The notes under the pieces are model-generated. The model ran no database searches. It was not told the DNA's origin and saw only the letters and a program-made list of their open reading frames with translations. DNA of 64,000 nt, taken from assembly GCF_016756395.1 (NCBI RefSeq), contig NZ_AP018365.1, forward strand, positions 7,568,001-7,632,000, read 5' to 3'. A program made the position numbers and the translations under genes. Each line of letters begins with the position of its first letter. Position 1 is the first letter of the stretch. The stretch comes from Streptomyces sp. SN-593 (lineage in GTDB: Bacteria > Actinomycetota > Actinomycetes > Streptomycetales > Streptomycetaceae). Shown here in pieces: positions 56,655-64,000 of this stretch.

Positions 56655-59267
56655 TCAGTCGCCGAGGACCGGCAGCAGCTCCGGCAGGTGCCCGTCCGAG
56701 GCGAGCGCCGCGTCGACCCGCTCCTGCGGCACCTCCCCGTACAGCGTGGTGCGCGGGCGCGAGGGGCGGCCGGCCGCGTCCGCGATCGCGACCAGGTCGC
56801 GCACCGAGCGGTACGACCCGTAACGCGAGCCCGCCATCCGGGAGATGGTCTCCTCCATCAGGGTGCCGCCGAGGTCGTTGGCCCCCGAACGCAGCATCTC
56901 CGCGGCGCCCTCCGCGCCCAGCTTCACCCAGCTCGTCTGGATGTTGGGGATGTACGGGTGCAGCAGCAGCCGCGCCATCGCGGTGACCGCCCGGTTGTCC
57001 CGCATCGTCGGTCCGGGCCGGGAGATCCCGGCGAGGTAGACCGGCGCGTTGGTGTGGATGAAGGGCAGCGTCACGAACTCGGTGAACCCGCCGGTGCGTT
57101 GCTGGATCTCGGCGAGCAACCGCAGGTGCCCGAGCCAGTGGTGGGGCTGGTCCACGTGGCCGTACATCATCGTGGACGACGAACGGATGCCCAACTCGTG
57201 GGCGGTGCTCACCACCTCGACCCAGGTGGAGGCGGGCAGTTTGCCCTTGGTCAGCACCCAGCGGACCTCGTCGTCCAGGATCTCGGCCGCCGTGCCCGGA
57301 ATGGTGTCCAGGCCCGCCTCCTTCGCGGCGGACAGCCAGTCGCGGATCGACATCCCGGTGCGGGTCGCGCCGTTGACCACCTCCATCGGCGAGAAGGCGT
57401 GGACGTGCATACCGGGCACCCGGGCCTTGACCGCGCGGGCGATGTCGAAGTACGCCGAACCGGGCAGGTCCGGGTGGATGCCGCCCTGCATGCACACCTC
57501 CACCGCGCCCACCTGCCACGCCTGTTCGGCCCGGTCGGCGACCTGGTCCAGCGAGAGCGTGTACGCGTCGGCGTCGGTGCGGCGCTGGGCGAACGCGCAG
57601 AAACGGCAGCCGGTGTAGCAGACGTTGGTGAAGTTGATGTTCCGCGTGACGATGTACGTCACGTCGTCGCCGACGGTGTCGCGCCGGACGTCGTCGGCGA
57701 TCCGGCACAGTGCGTCGAGGGCGGGTCCGTCGGCGTGCAGCAGGGCCAGCGCCTGTGCGTCGGTCAGCCGGGTCGGGTCGTCGGCGGCCACCGACAGCGC
57801 CTGCCGGACGTCGGCGTCCACCCGGTCGGGCACCAGCCCGGGCGCGGCCTGCTCGCGCAGTTCCGCCCAGTCGCCGTACACGTCGTCGAAGTCGTCGCGC
57901 CGGTCCGCGGTACGGCCCCGGGTGTCGATGGTCCGGTGCAGGTCGGTGCGCCCGCCCGCCGACGGGAAGGCGTCCTCCGGTTCCTGCCACGGCAGCCCGC
58001 GCGGCCGTACGCCCTCGCGGGCCAGACCGGTGTCGGGGTCGGCGAGCGCGCTGACATGGGGGAGCAGCCGTGGATCGAGCCAGGGCTCGCCGCGCCGCAC
58101 GTACTCCGGGTAGATCGTCAGCCGTTCCTTGAGGGTGAAGCCCGCCTCGGCGGTGCGCGCGGCCAGTTCCTCGATCTGCGGCCAGGGGCGCTCGGGGTTG
58201 ACGTGGTCCGGGGTCAGCGGCGACACCCCGCCCCAGTCGTCGATGCCGGCGGCGACGAAGCTCGCGTACTCGCCGTCGACCAGGTTCGGCGGCGCCTGGA
58301 TGCGGGCCGCCGGGCCGAGCACGATCCGGGCCACGGCGATGGCGGCGGCCAGCTCGCCGAGTTCCGCGTCGGGCATGCCGCGCATCGCGGTGTCCGGCTT
58401 GGCCCGGAAGTTCTGCACGATGACTTCCTGGATGCCGTGGTACTGCCGCGAGGTGCGGCGGATCGCGAAGAGCGACTCGGCCCGCTCGGTGTAGGTCTCC
58501 CCGATGCCGATCAGGACGCCCGTGGTGAACGGCACGTTGGAGCGGCCCGCGTCCTCCAGCACTCTCAGCCGGACCGCGGGTTCCTTGTCCGGCGAACCGT
58601 GGTGCGGGCCGCCGGGCTCCGACCACAGCCGGGTCGCGGTGGTCTCCAGCATCATGCCCATCGAGGGGGCGACCGGCTTCAGCCGCTGCAGGTCGGTCCA
58701 GCCGAGCACTCCCGGGTTGAGGTGCGGCAGCAGCCCGGTCTCCTCCAGCACCCGGACCGCCATCGCGCGCACGTACGCGAGCGTGTCGTCGTAGCCGTGC
58801 GCGTCCAGCCACTCCCGGGCCTCCGGCCAGCGGTCCTCCGGGCGGTCGCCGAGCGTGAACAGCGCCTCCTTGCAGCCCGCTTCGGCGCCGCGCCGGGCGA
58901 TGTCCAGCACCTCGTCCGGCGACAGGAACATCCCCTCGCCGGCCCGCCGCAGCTTGCCGGGCACCGTGACGAAGGTGCAGTAGTGGCACTTGTCCCGGCA
59001 CAGCCGGGTCAGCGGGATGAAGACCTTCCGCGAGTACGTGATCACGCCCGGCCGGCCCGCCGCCGCCAGTCCGGCGTCCCGCACCCGGCCCGCGACCGCC
59101 GACAGCCGTTCCAGGTCGGCGCCGCGGGCCTGGAGCAGCACGGCCGCCTCGGCGGCGTCCAGGGCGACCCCCTCCTCCGCGCGGTGCAGCGCGCGGCGCA
59201 TCGCGTTCGCGGTCGGCCGGCTGTCCGTCCCCGCGGCCGCGGGATCTTGAGGTTCACGCGTCGTCAT
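56655..59267 (-). CDS. fbiC: Bifunctional FO synthase (CofG/CofH fusion)
   Basis: 870 residues, the usual actinobacterial fusion that builds the deazaflavin FO of coenzyme F420 from tyrosine and a pyrimidine precursor. The N-terminal CofG half has the radical-SAM cluster motif CRDKCHYC (Cys90, 94, 97). The C-terminal CofH half has its own, NFTNVCYTGCRFCAF, near residue 553. GGIHPDLPG, SSTMMYGHVDQPHHW and NDLGGTLMEE are typical CofH segments. ATG 59267 lies six bases after a TATGCT hexamer on the minus strand without a Shine-Dalgarno, suggesting a leaderless mRNA. Its presence supports F420-dependent chemistry in this organism. Confidence 0.95.
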   Translation of the reverse strand: MTTREPQDPAAAGTDSRPTANAMRRALHRAEEGVALDAAEAAVLLQARGADLERLSAVAGRVRDAGLAAAGRPGVITYSRKVFIPLTRLCRDKCHYCTFVTVPGKLRRAGEGMFLSPDEVLDIARRGAEAGCKEALFTLGDRPEDRWPEAREWLDAHGYDDTLAYVRAMAVRVLEETGLLPHLNPGVLGWTDLQRLKPVAPSMGMMLETTATRLWSEPGGPHHGSPDKEPAVRLRVLEDAGRSNVPFTTGVLIGIGETYTERAESLFAIRRTSRQYHGIQEVIVQNFRAKPDTAMRGMPDAELGELAAAIAVARIVLGPAARIQAPPNLVDGEYASFVAAGIDDWGGVSPLTPDHVNPERPWPQIEELAARTAEAGFTLKERLTIYPEYVRRGEPWLDPRLLPHVSALADPDTGLAREGVRPRGLPWQEPEDAFPSAGGRTDLHRTIDTRGRTADRRDDFDDVYGDWAELREQAAPGLVPDRVDADVRQALSVAADDPTRLTDAQALALLHADGPALDALCRIADDVRRDTVGDDVTYIVTRNINFTNVCYTGCRFCAFAQRRTDADAYTLSLDQVADRAEQAWQVGAVEVCMQGGIHPDLPGSAYFDIARAVKARVPGMHVHAFSPMEVVNGATRTGMSIRDWLSAAKEAGLDTIPGTAAEILDDEVRWVLTKGKLPASTWVEVVSTAHELGIRSSSTMMYGHVDQPHHWLGHLRLLAEIQQRTGGFTEFVTLPFIHTNAPVYLAGISRPGPTMRDNRAVTAMARLLLHPYIPNIQTSWVKLGAEGAAEMLRSGANDLGGTLMEETISRMAGSRYGSYRSVRDLVAIADAAGRPSRPRTTLYGEVPQERVDAALASDGHLPELLPVLGD

Positions 59268-59407
59268 TGTTCGAGCATAAGCACACCCGGGCGCGTGGTC
59301 CGATGCCCCCGGTACCCGGCCGCGCGTTCCCGTCCACCCTGCGGACGTGCGGTTTCCCTCCCGGCGCCCCGGCTCCGCCGCCCGAGCGCGGTGCCCCGGA
59401 GGCCCGC

Positions 59408-60580
59408 TCAGCCCTGCGCCGCGGGGCCCGCGAGGTCGTGCAGGAGCGCGTAGCAGGCACCGATCAGGGCGCAGGTGCGGTCGTGGCGGGTGGCGGTGCC
59501 GACCACGGCGGTGGCGGTGGCCGGGTGCAGTCCCAGGAAGGACTGGTGGCCGAAGGTGGCGCCGGCGTGGAAGAGGACCGGGCCGCCGGGGCCGGGGTGG
59601 AGGTACCAGGTGAGGGTGTGGGTGTGGCGGCGGCCCAGGCCCCGCCGGAGTTGGGGGACCTGGACGTCGCGCAGGGCGGCGCGCAGAAGGACCGGCGCGC
59701 CGCCGTCCGCGGCGGCGTCGGGGGAGAGCAGGGCCTCGGCGTAGTCCAGCAGGTCGGCGGGGGTGGCGCGGACCGCGCCGGCCGGCGTGAACGCCGCCAT
59801 GTCGGTGGGCGGCAACGGGGTGCGGCCGTCGGGGCGGTGGCCGACCGCGGCGGCGACGGCGGCCGCACTCCCGTCCGGGGCGGGACCGACGGTGGTGCCG
59901 GACAGGCCGAGCGGGCGCAGCACGCGTCCGGCCAGGAGCGTGGCGTAGTCGGCGCCGGCGGCGCTCTCCATCGCCGGGCCCAGCAGCGCGATCCCGAGGT
60001 TGGAGTAGTGCCAGTGGCTGCCGGGGGCGTGTGCCGTCCGGGTGCGGGCGAAGGTGCTCAGCAGCCGCTCGCGGTCGTAGCCGGCGTAGCCGTTGGTGTA
60101 CGGCCGCAGCAGCGCTCCCGGGATCAGGTCGCGCGGTACCCGGGGCAGCCCCGAGGTGTGGGTGGCCAGGTGCCGCAGCGTGATCGCGCGGGAGTGCCGG
60201 TGCGGCAGCGGCAGCCCCGGCAGGTGCGCGGCCAGCGGGTCGTCCAGGCCGAGCGCGCCCTCGCGGGCCAGCGCGGCCAGCAGCAGGACGGTGAACGTCT
60301 TGGACAGGGAGCCCAGTTCGTACCGCAGGTCCGTGCGCGGCAGCCGGGGGAGTGCGGTGCCGCCGGTGACCACGGTCCGGCGGCCGGCGCGGGAGACGGC
60401 CAGCACCACGTCGGGGGCGCGGACCCGCGCGAGCGCCCGCTCCACCGCCGTCGCGGTGGCGGCGTGGCCCTCGGGCTCCGCGGCCGCGCGCTCGGCGTCC
60501 GTCCGCGTGGCGGACCCGGCGGCGGGGGCGGCGGTGGGTCCCGCTGCCGCCGGGGGCCGTCCCGCCGCGGGGCCGGTCAC
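59408..60580 (-). CDS. Serine hydrolase of the beta-lactamase/DD-peptidase (class C-like) family
   Basis: 390 residues from GTG 60580. Penicillin-binding-protein-like fold: YELGSLSKTFTVLLLAALA has the S-x-x-K nucleophile pair, HWHYSNLGIALLG has the Y-x-N motif, and LFHAGATFGHQSF supplies the H-x-G equivalent of K-T-G. No signal peptide is visible: the N-terminal 45 residues are Ala/Pro/Gly-rich and not hydrophobic, so it is probably cytoplasmic, unusual for a cell-wall enzyme and compatible with a peptide-processing or esterase role. It is the last gene of the right-edge operon, joined by a 4-base GTGA overlap. Confidence 0.84.
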   Translation of the reverse strand: MTGPAAGRPPAAAGPTAAPAAGSATRTDAERAAAEPEGHAATATAVERALARVRAPDVVLAVSRAGRRTVVTGGTALPRLPRTDLRYELGSLSKTFTVLLLAALAREGALGLDDPLAAHLPGLPLPHRHSRAITLRHLATHTSGLPRVPRDLIPGALLRPYTNGYAGYDRERLLSTFARTRTAHAPGSHWHYSNLGIALLGPAMESAAGADYATLLAGRVLRPLGLSGTTVGPAPDGSAAAVAAAVGHRPDGRTPLPPTDMAAFTPAGAVRATPADLLDYAEALLSPDAAADGGAPVLLRAALRDVQVPQLRRGLGRRHTHTLTWYLHPGPGGPVLFHAGATFGHQSFLGLHPATATAVVGTATRHDRTCALIGACYALLHDLAGPAAQG

Positions 60581-61500
60581 GCGGCGACGTCCGACGACAG
60601 CGCCCGGGACGTCGCCATGGCGGAGGCGAACGCCGCGACGAGCGTGGGGTGGTGGACGAGGTCGAAGACCGTCGCCGGTCCTCCCTCGGGCATCGCGTGC
60701 TGGACGGGCATCGCACCGTCGGGGGCCTGCGCGGCGGCGTAGCGCTCCCACAGCCCCGCGTCGAGCGCCGGGCGGGGCAGGCACGCGTCGACCACGAGCA
60801 ACTCGCCCAGCAGGTCCCAGTGTTCCAGCTCCGCCCAGTCCGCCGCCCACGCCGGCAGGTACAGCGCGAGGTAGTCGGCGATCCGCGGCGGCAACCGGTC
60901 CGGCGCCGCGCCCCAGTCGGTGAGGTGGAAGACGGTGTGCGTGACGTCGTAGGCGATGTGCAGTTGCACCGTCCACGGCTCGGGGGTACGGCCCAACCAG
61001 GTCGCGTCCAGGGCTTGTTCAGCGTCCCCGCTGGGCACCAGGCCCAGCTTGCGTTCGGAGTTGAGCAGGCCCAGCCGCCGGTTGGGGAGCATCTCGACGG
61101 CCTGCCAGCTCGCGGTGGTGCGGGCGAGGTCGATCGCCGCCTCCAACCCCGGGTGCCGGTGGCCGAGTTCGTGCAGGCTGCCGTAGATCTCCAGGGGCAC
61201 CGGGGAGAGCGGCTCCTGCGCCTGGAGGTCGGCCAGGACGTTGCCGCCGTCCAGCAGGTCCCGCCAGGCGAAGTCCAGCAGCCGCACCGACAGGTCGTGC
61301 TGCCGCGATCCCGCGACGCCCTCGCGTGCCAGCACGCGCATGTTGATCGCCAACTCGCCGATCGGCTTGAGGCGTTCGACCAGTCCGCGGCCGGTCTCGC
61401 GGTCGTCGTCGGTGAGCCGGAAGTACTCGCGGTTGGTGTGCAGCCAGGCCAGCGCCTGGTCGCCGACACGGTGCAGGAGCGCGGGGGGCGCGGCGGTCAC
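60577..61500 (-). CDS. Unknown protein with TH-x2-FH-x-TDWG motif (paralogue 1)
   Basis: 307 residues, mostly helical, no signal peptide or membrane segment. It shares several blocks with the next gene upstream: LGRTPEPW, AYDVTHTVFHLTDWG (about residues 183-197), HWDLLGELLVVDACLP, AAQAPDGAMP and HHPTLVAAFA. The AAQ-x-PDG block resembles the repeat motif of alpha/alpha-toroid enzymes such as terpenoid and lanthionine-type cyclases, and the conserved His/Asp residues could bind a metal; both are inference. I do not know a function; DUF6895-type annotation is possible. GTG 61500 overlaps the upstream stop and its own stop overlaps the serine hydrolase start, each by four bases. Confidence 0.78.
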   Translation of the reverse strand: MTAAPPALLHRVGDQALAWLHTNREYFRLTDDDRETGRGLVERLKPIGELAINMRVLAREGVAGSRQHDLSVRLLDFAWRDLLDGGNVLADLQAQEPLSPVPLEIYGSLHELGHRHPGLEAAIDLARTTASWQAVEMLPNRRLGLLNSERKLGLVPSGDAEQALDATWLGRTPEPWTVQLHIAYDVTHTVFHLTDWGAAPDRLPPRIADYLALYLPAWAADWAELEHWDLLGELLVVDACLPRPALDAGLWERYAAAQAPDGAMPVQHAMPEGGPATVFDLVHHPTLVAAFASAMATSRALSSDVAA

Positions 61501-62900
61501 GGCAGGACCTCGCTCTCGGCGGGTGCGGGTGGGGGCGCGTCCGCGGAAGGACTCGGACACGGGTACGGGTACGGGCCGGCGGTCGTGGCGGCGCCGCGGG
61601 CGTCGGGTGCCCGAGGTCCGGCGCAGGCGGCCGGGGCGGTGCGGGCCAGCGTCGCGGCGAACGCCGCCACCAGCGTGGAGTGGTAGCAGCCGGTGAACCA
61701 CGCCTCGGGCGCGGCGCCCTCGGGCGGACCGTCGCCGGTCTCCGGTACAGCGCCGTCCGGGTGCTGAGCCGCCGCCAGTACCCGCCAGGCGAACGGGTCG
61801 TACGGCACGCCCGGCGTGCACGCGGCCACCGCGAGCAGTTCGCCGGTCAGGTCCCACTGCCGCTCCTCGGACCAGCTCGTGGTCCACGCCGGCAGCCACA
61901 GCCGCAGGTAGCCGGCCAGGGCGGCGGGCATCCGCCACGGGGTGCGGCCCCAGTCGGTGACGTGGAAGACGTCGTGGGTGACGCCGTACGCGGTGCGCAG
62001 GTCCAGCGCCCACGGCTCGGGGCGCGCGCCCAGCCCGGTGCGGGCCAGGACGGCGGCGAAGTCGGCGTGCTGGGGCAGGCCGACGCGCCGCTCGGCGTTG
62101 AGCACGTTGAGCGTGCGGGTGTGGTCCTCGCGGGCGAGCCGCCACAGCCGCAGCCGAGTGGTGGCCGCGAGCAGTTCCTCGGCGCCCGGGTGGCGCAGGC
62201 CGGCGCGCGCGAAGACGCCGTACAGCTCGACGGGGTACGTGGCCTGCGGCTCGCCGCGCACCAGCTCCGCGAAGAGCGCGCCGTCGCGGGTCTCCCGCCA
62301 GGCGAAGGCGAACAGGTCGTCCGCCAGGGCCCGTACCGCGGGCAGCGGGTGGCAGGCGCGCACCACGTCGGTCAACTCGGCCAGCTCGCCGAGCGGTTTG
62401 AGGGTGAGGTTCGGATCGGCGTCGGTGGCCACGTCGGCCGGCAGCCGGAAGGACGGCCGCATCGCGTCGATCCGGGTGAGCGCGCCCGCGACGATCCGGT
62501 CCAGCAACTCGGCGTCCGGATGCGGTGGGCCGTCCTCCGCGCCCGGCCGCGCGGGGAACGCGTCCCGGTCCGGGGCGCCGGGCGTACCCGGCGTACCCGG
62601 CCCGACCGTCCTGCTCGGCGCGACCGTCCTGCCCGGCCCTTCCGGCCCTGCCGGTTCGCGCGGCTCGTTCGGCCCTTCCGGCCCGTCCCGCTCGCGCGGG
62701 TCCACGCTCGTACGCCGGTGCGGCCGGTGCGGCCGGTCCGCCCCTGCGCCGGTGCGTGTGTTCGCCCGCTCGCCCCCGGGAGGCACGGCGCCGTCCGGGT
62801 GGGCGGGTCCGCCCGGCCCGCGCGCGTCCGCGGCCGCACGCCGCCCGCCGGCGCGCGGGTCCGCGCCCGGCCGCTCGGCTCCGCCCGGGGCGGCGTTCAC
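61497..62900 (-). CDS. Unknown protein with TH-x2-FH-x-TDWG motif and long disordered N-terminus (paralogue 2)
   Basis: 467 residues. Residues 1-130 are disordered, rich in Pro/Gly/Ala/Arg with short internal repeats (GTPGTPGAP). Residues 135-430 are a diverged copy of the neighbour: AELLDRIVAGALTRIDAMRPSFRLP, LAELTDVVRACHPLPAVR, GARPEPWALDLRTAYGVTHDVFHVTDWG (motif at about 306-318), QWDLTGELLAVAACTP, AAQHPDGAVP, YHSTLVAAFAATLA. A Ser/Pro-rich tail follows. Start GTG 62900 overlaps the preceding stop by four bases; the open frame to 63341 overlaps the preceding gene and is not used. The pair presumably arose by duplication and may form a heteromer. Confidence 0.76.
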   Translation of the reverse strand: MNAAPGGAERPGADPRAGGRRAAADARGPGGPAHPDGAVPPGGERANTRTGAGADRPHRPHRRTSVDPRERDGPEGPNEPREPAGPEGPGRTVAPSRTVGPGTPGTPGAPDRDAFPARPGAEDGPPHPDAELLDRIVAGALTRIDAMRPSFRLPADVATDADPNLTLKPLGELAELTDVVRACHPLPAVRALADDLFAFAWRETRDGALFAELVRGEPQATYPVELYGVFARAGLRHPGAEELLAATTRLRLWRLAREDHTRTLNVLNAERRVGLPQHADFAAVLARTGLGARPEPWALDLRTAYGVTHDVFHVTDWGRTPWRMPAALAGYLRLWLPAWTTSWSEERQWDLTGELLAVAACTPGVPYDPFAWRVLAAAQHPDGAVPETGDGPPEGAAPEAWFTGCYHSTLVAAFAATLARTAPAACAGPRAPDARGAATTAGPYPYPCPSPSADAPPPAPAESEVLP

Positions 62901-63715
62901 CGCACCCCGCGTCCGTGGAAGCGCCGGGCGACCGCGGTGTGCAGGGCAACGCGGGGATCGCCCGCGCTCATCCGCAGCACGTAGGCCAGTCCGGTGTCCA
63001 GCCCGAGGGTGTCGGGGACGTCCGGCACCCGGGCCAGCCAGCGGCCGATCCCCGCCGCCTGGAGCCAGTCGCGGCGGCGGACCGCGCGGACGAAGCCGCG
63101 CGCCAGGTCCTCGGTGCGCGCGGCCAGGCCCTCGGCGAGCGCGGGCGCCAGGCCCGGCAGCGAGAGCGCGCCGAGCTGGGAGGCGCGGTGCGCGAGCTTC
63201 GGCCACGGGTCGGTGCGCAACCAGTCGGTGCCCGCGCGCGGTTCGGCCGGCCGGCCGTCCTGGCCGCCGGGGGAGCCGGCGGACGCGGAACCCCCGGGCA
63301 GGAAGGCCCGGGACGCCTCCACCAGCCCGCGGTAGCTCCACACGGACACGTCGGAGGCGTCGGCGCCCGGGGGATAGGCGGCGAGCGCCTTGCGGACGAT
63401 CGCCTCGTCCGCGAGCCGGTCGGCATGCGGGCCCGCGGTCCCGGCGGTGCCCGCCGTGGACGTCGGGGACGTCGGAGGAGTCGGGGCGCCCCGGCCCGCG
63501 GCACCGCCCGCCGTCGTGTCGGCGTACGGCGCGTACGGCGCCAGCACGTCCGCCCCCAGGACCCTGATCGCCGCGAGTGCGACCGGGTCGTCCTGCGCGA
63601 GGACACCGGACAGCGCGTAGGAGTCGCGCCCGCCGTCGAGGGCGAGCGCGACTCCCGTGGCGATGTCGGCGACCACAGCGCTCAGCGAGGTGTCCTGCTG
63701 CGGCTGCTCGGCCAA
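62897..63715 (-). CDS. Unknown protein of the right-edge operon
   Basis: 272 residues from TTG 63715, chosen because GGAAGG lies eight bases upstream and no ATG or GTG has better support; a GTG about 12 codons in (VVADIATG) is the alternative. The protein alternates helical Ala/Leu-rich stretches (DDPVALAAIRVLGADVLAPYAPYADTT; LARGFVRAVRRRDWLQAAGIGRWLARVPDV) with a Gly/Thr/Pro linker around residues 70-95. No signal peptide, membrane helix or known motif. It lies 16 bases after the small-peptide stop and overlaps the next gene by four bases, so it is part of the same translation unit. Confidence 0.72.
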   Translation of the reverse strand: MAEQPQQDTSLSAVVADIATGVALALDGGRDSYALSGVLAQDDPVALAAIRVLGADVLAPYAPYADTTAGGAAGRGAPTPPTSPTSTAGTAGTAGPHADRLADEAIVRKALAAYPPGADASDVSVWSYRGLVEASRAFLPGGSASAGSPGGQDGRPAEPRAGTDWLRTDPWPKLAHRASQLGALSLPGLAPALAEGLAARTEDLARGFVRAVRRRDWLQAAGIGRWLARVPDVPDTLGLDTGLAYVLRMSAGDPRVALHTAVARRFHGRGVR

Positions 63716-63731
63716 CGTGTCGCCTTCCGCG

Positions 63732-63917
63732 TCAGCGGGCGTCCGTCTTCGGACGCGGGGTCGGCGGTGAGATCAGAAGCAGTCCTGCGAGCAGGAGGCC
63801 TGCACCGCATTCGCGGGTGTCACGGTAGATGCCTTCAGGTTCCGCGGAATCCAGCAGTCCTTCGACCTCAGCGGCAAGCGCTGCCGTCTCGACCGGGGCT
63901 GTCAGCTCCGAAGCCAT
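63732..63917 (-). CDS. Small peptide, possible precursor (61 residues)
   Basis: ATG 63917 has AGAGGAG nine bases upstream. The first 29 residues (MASELTAPVETAALAAEVEG...) are acidic with seven Glu/Asp and no Cys or aromatic residue. The C-terminal half has one Tyr, one Cys and a hydrophobic run (CGAGLLLAGLLLISPPTP) followed by RPKTDAR. The acidic leader plus a distinct tail at the head of an operon of unknown enzymes resembles a RiPP precursor, but a small membrane-associated protein is equally possible. The hydrophobic stretch of about 13 residues is short for a transmembrane helix. The tail has no Ser/Cys pattern that would point to a known RiPP class. Confidence 0.65.
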   Translation of the reverse strand: MASELTAPVETAALAAEVEGLLDSAEPEGIYRDTRECGAGLLLAGLLLISPPTPRPKTDAR

Positions 63918-64000
63918 GGGATCATCTCCTCTTGGTCGGCTTGGAACTCCACCATCGCATTCGGGGCAATACGCTGCAAACGGGACATTCTTCCCCGGGC

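Noticed and set aside
56655..61469. A single 1604-codon open frame covering fbiC and further upstream
   Set aside because: The FbiC N-terminus is clear at 59267. The upstream half is an antisense-like Arg/Pro/Ser-rich frame lying in a different phase over the serine hydrolase and paralogue 1 genes, produced by high GC at third positions.
61497..63341. Longer frame for paralogue 2 starting near 63341
   Set aside because: It would overlap the 272-residue gene by more than 400 bases; GTG 62900 with a 4-base overlap matches the pattern of the other junctions.

Overview
The window looks like chromosomal DNA of a Streptomyces-type actinomycete. Evidence: GC-rich sequence with strong third-position GC bias, frequent GTG starts, 4-base GTGA/ATGA stop-start overlaps, several leaderless -10/start-codon arrangements, a coenzyme F420 gene (fbiC), a CYP105-type P450 with its small ferredoxin, and Streptomyces-style families (SCO2400-like zinc-ribbon protein, DUF4032, long cold-shock protein). 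The genus assignment is inference. I see no rRNA, tRNA, CRISPR array, transposase or phage gene.

Layout. 1-9.6 kb: photolyase (cut by the window edge) coupled to an NAD(P)-binding/DUF2867 protein; a ClC-type chloride channel; an SDR driven by a MerR-type promoter; a PhzF-like protein; a TetR-SDR-alcohol dehydrogenase operon with a multi-site operator; a secreted protein. 9.9-15.2 kb: DinB-like protein, MarC, zinc-ribbon membrane protein, remnant of a GH92 mannosidase, surface acyltransferase. 15.5-20.9 kb: atypical SDR, DUF4032 protein, haloalkane dehalogenase divergent from a MarR regulator, DeoR and TetR regulators. 21.1-28.6 kb: a glycerol/dihydroxyacetone module: aldo/keto reductase, HPr, DhaM, IclR regulator, glycerol channel, DhaK, DhaL and a private PTS enzyme I. 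28.7-33.2 kb: L,D-transpeptidase and transhydrogenase pntAB. 33.5-43 kb: cold-shock protein, glycerophosphotransferase-like protein, FMN-binding protein, D-aminopeptidase and asparaginase, secreted GH99/71-like hydrolase, XRE-cupin/small membrane protein pair, cation/proton antiporter. 43-51 kb: an oxidative gene set (P450, FMN hydroxy-acid oxidase, FAD monooxygenase, divergent AMP-ligase with a Crp-like site between them, ferredoxin and CYP105-type P450). 51.5-59.3 kb: methyltransferase, molybdate-binding regulator, a three-gene redox/signalling operon, fbiC. 59.4-63.9 kb: a tightly coupled operon of unknown function.

The most interesting parts are: (i) the right-edge operon, with a 61-residue acidic-leader/hydrophobic-tail peptide, an unknown protein, two diverged paralogues sharing a TH-x2-FH-x-TDWG motif, and a serine hydrolase, joined by successive GTGA overlaps; (ii) the self-contained phosphorelay (EI, HPr, DhaM, DhaL/DhaK) for dihydroxyacetone; (iii) minisatellite arrays whose repeat register includes the stop codon of the preceding gene, at three unrelated genes; and (iv) several clear operator palindromes, including a perfect Crp-type site inside the oxidative gene set.
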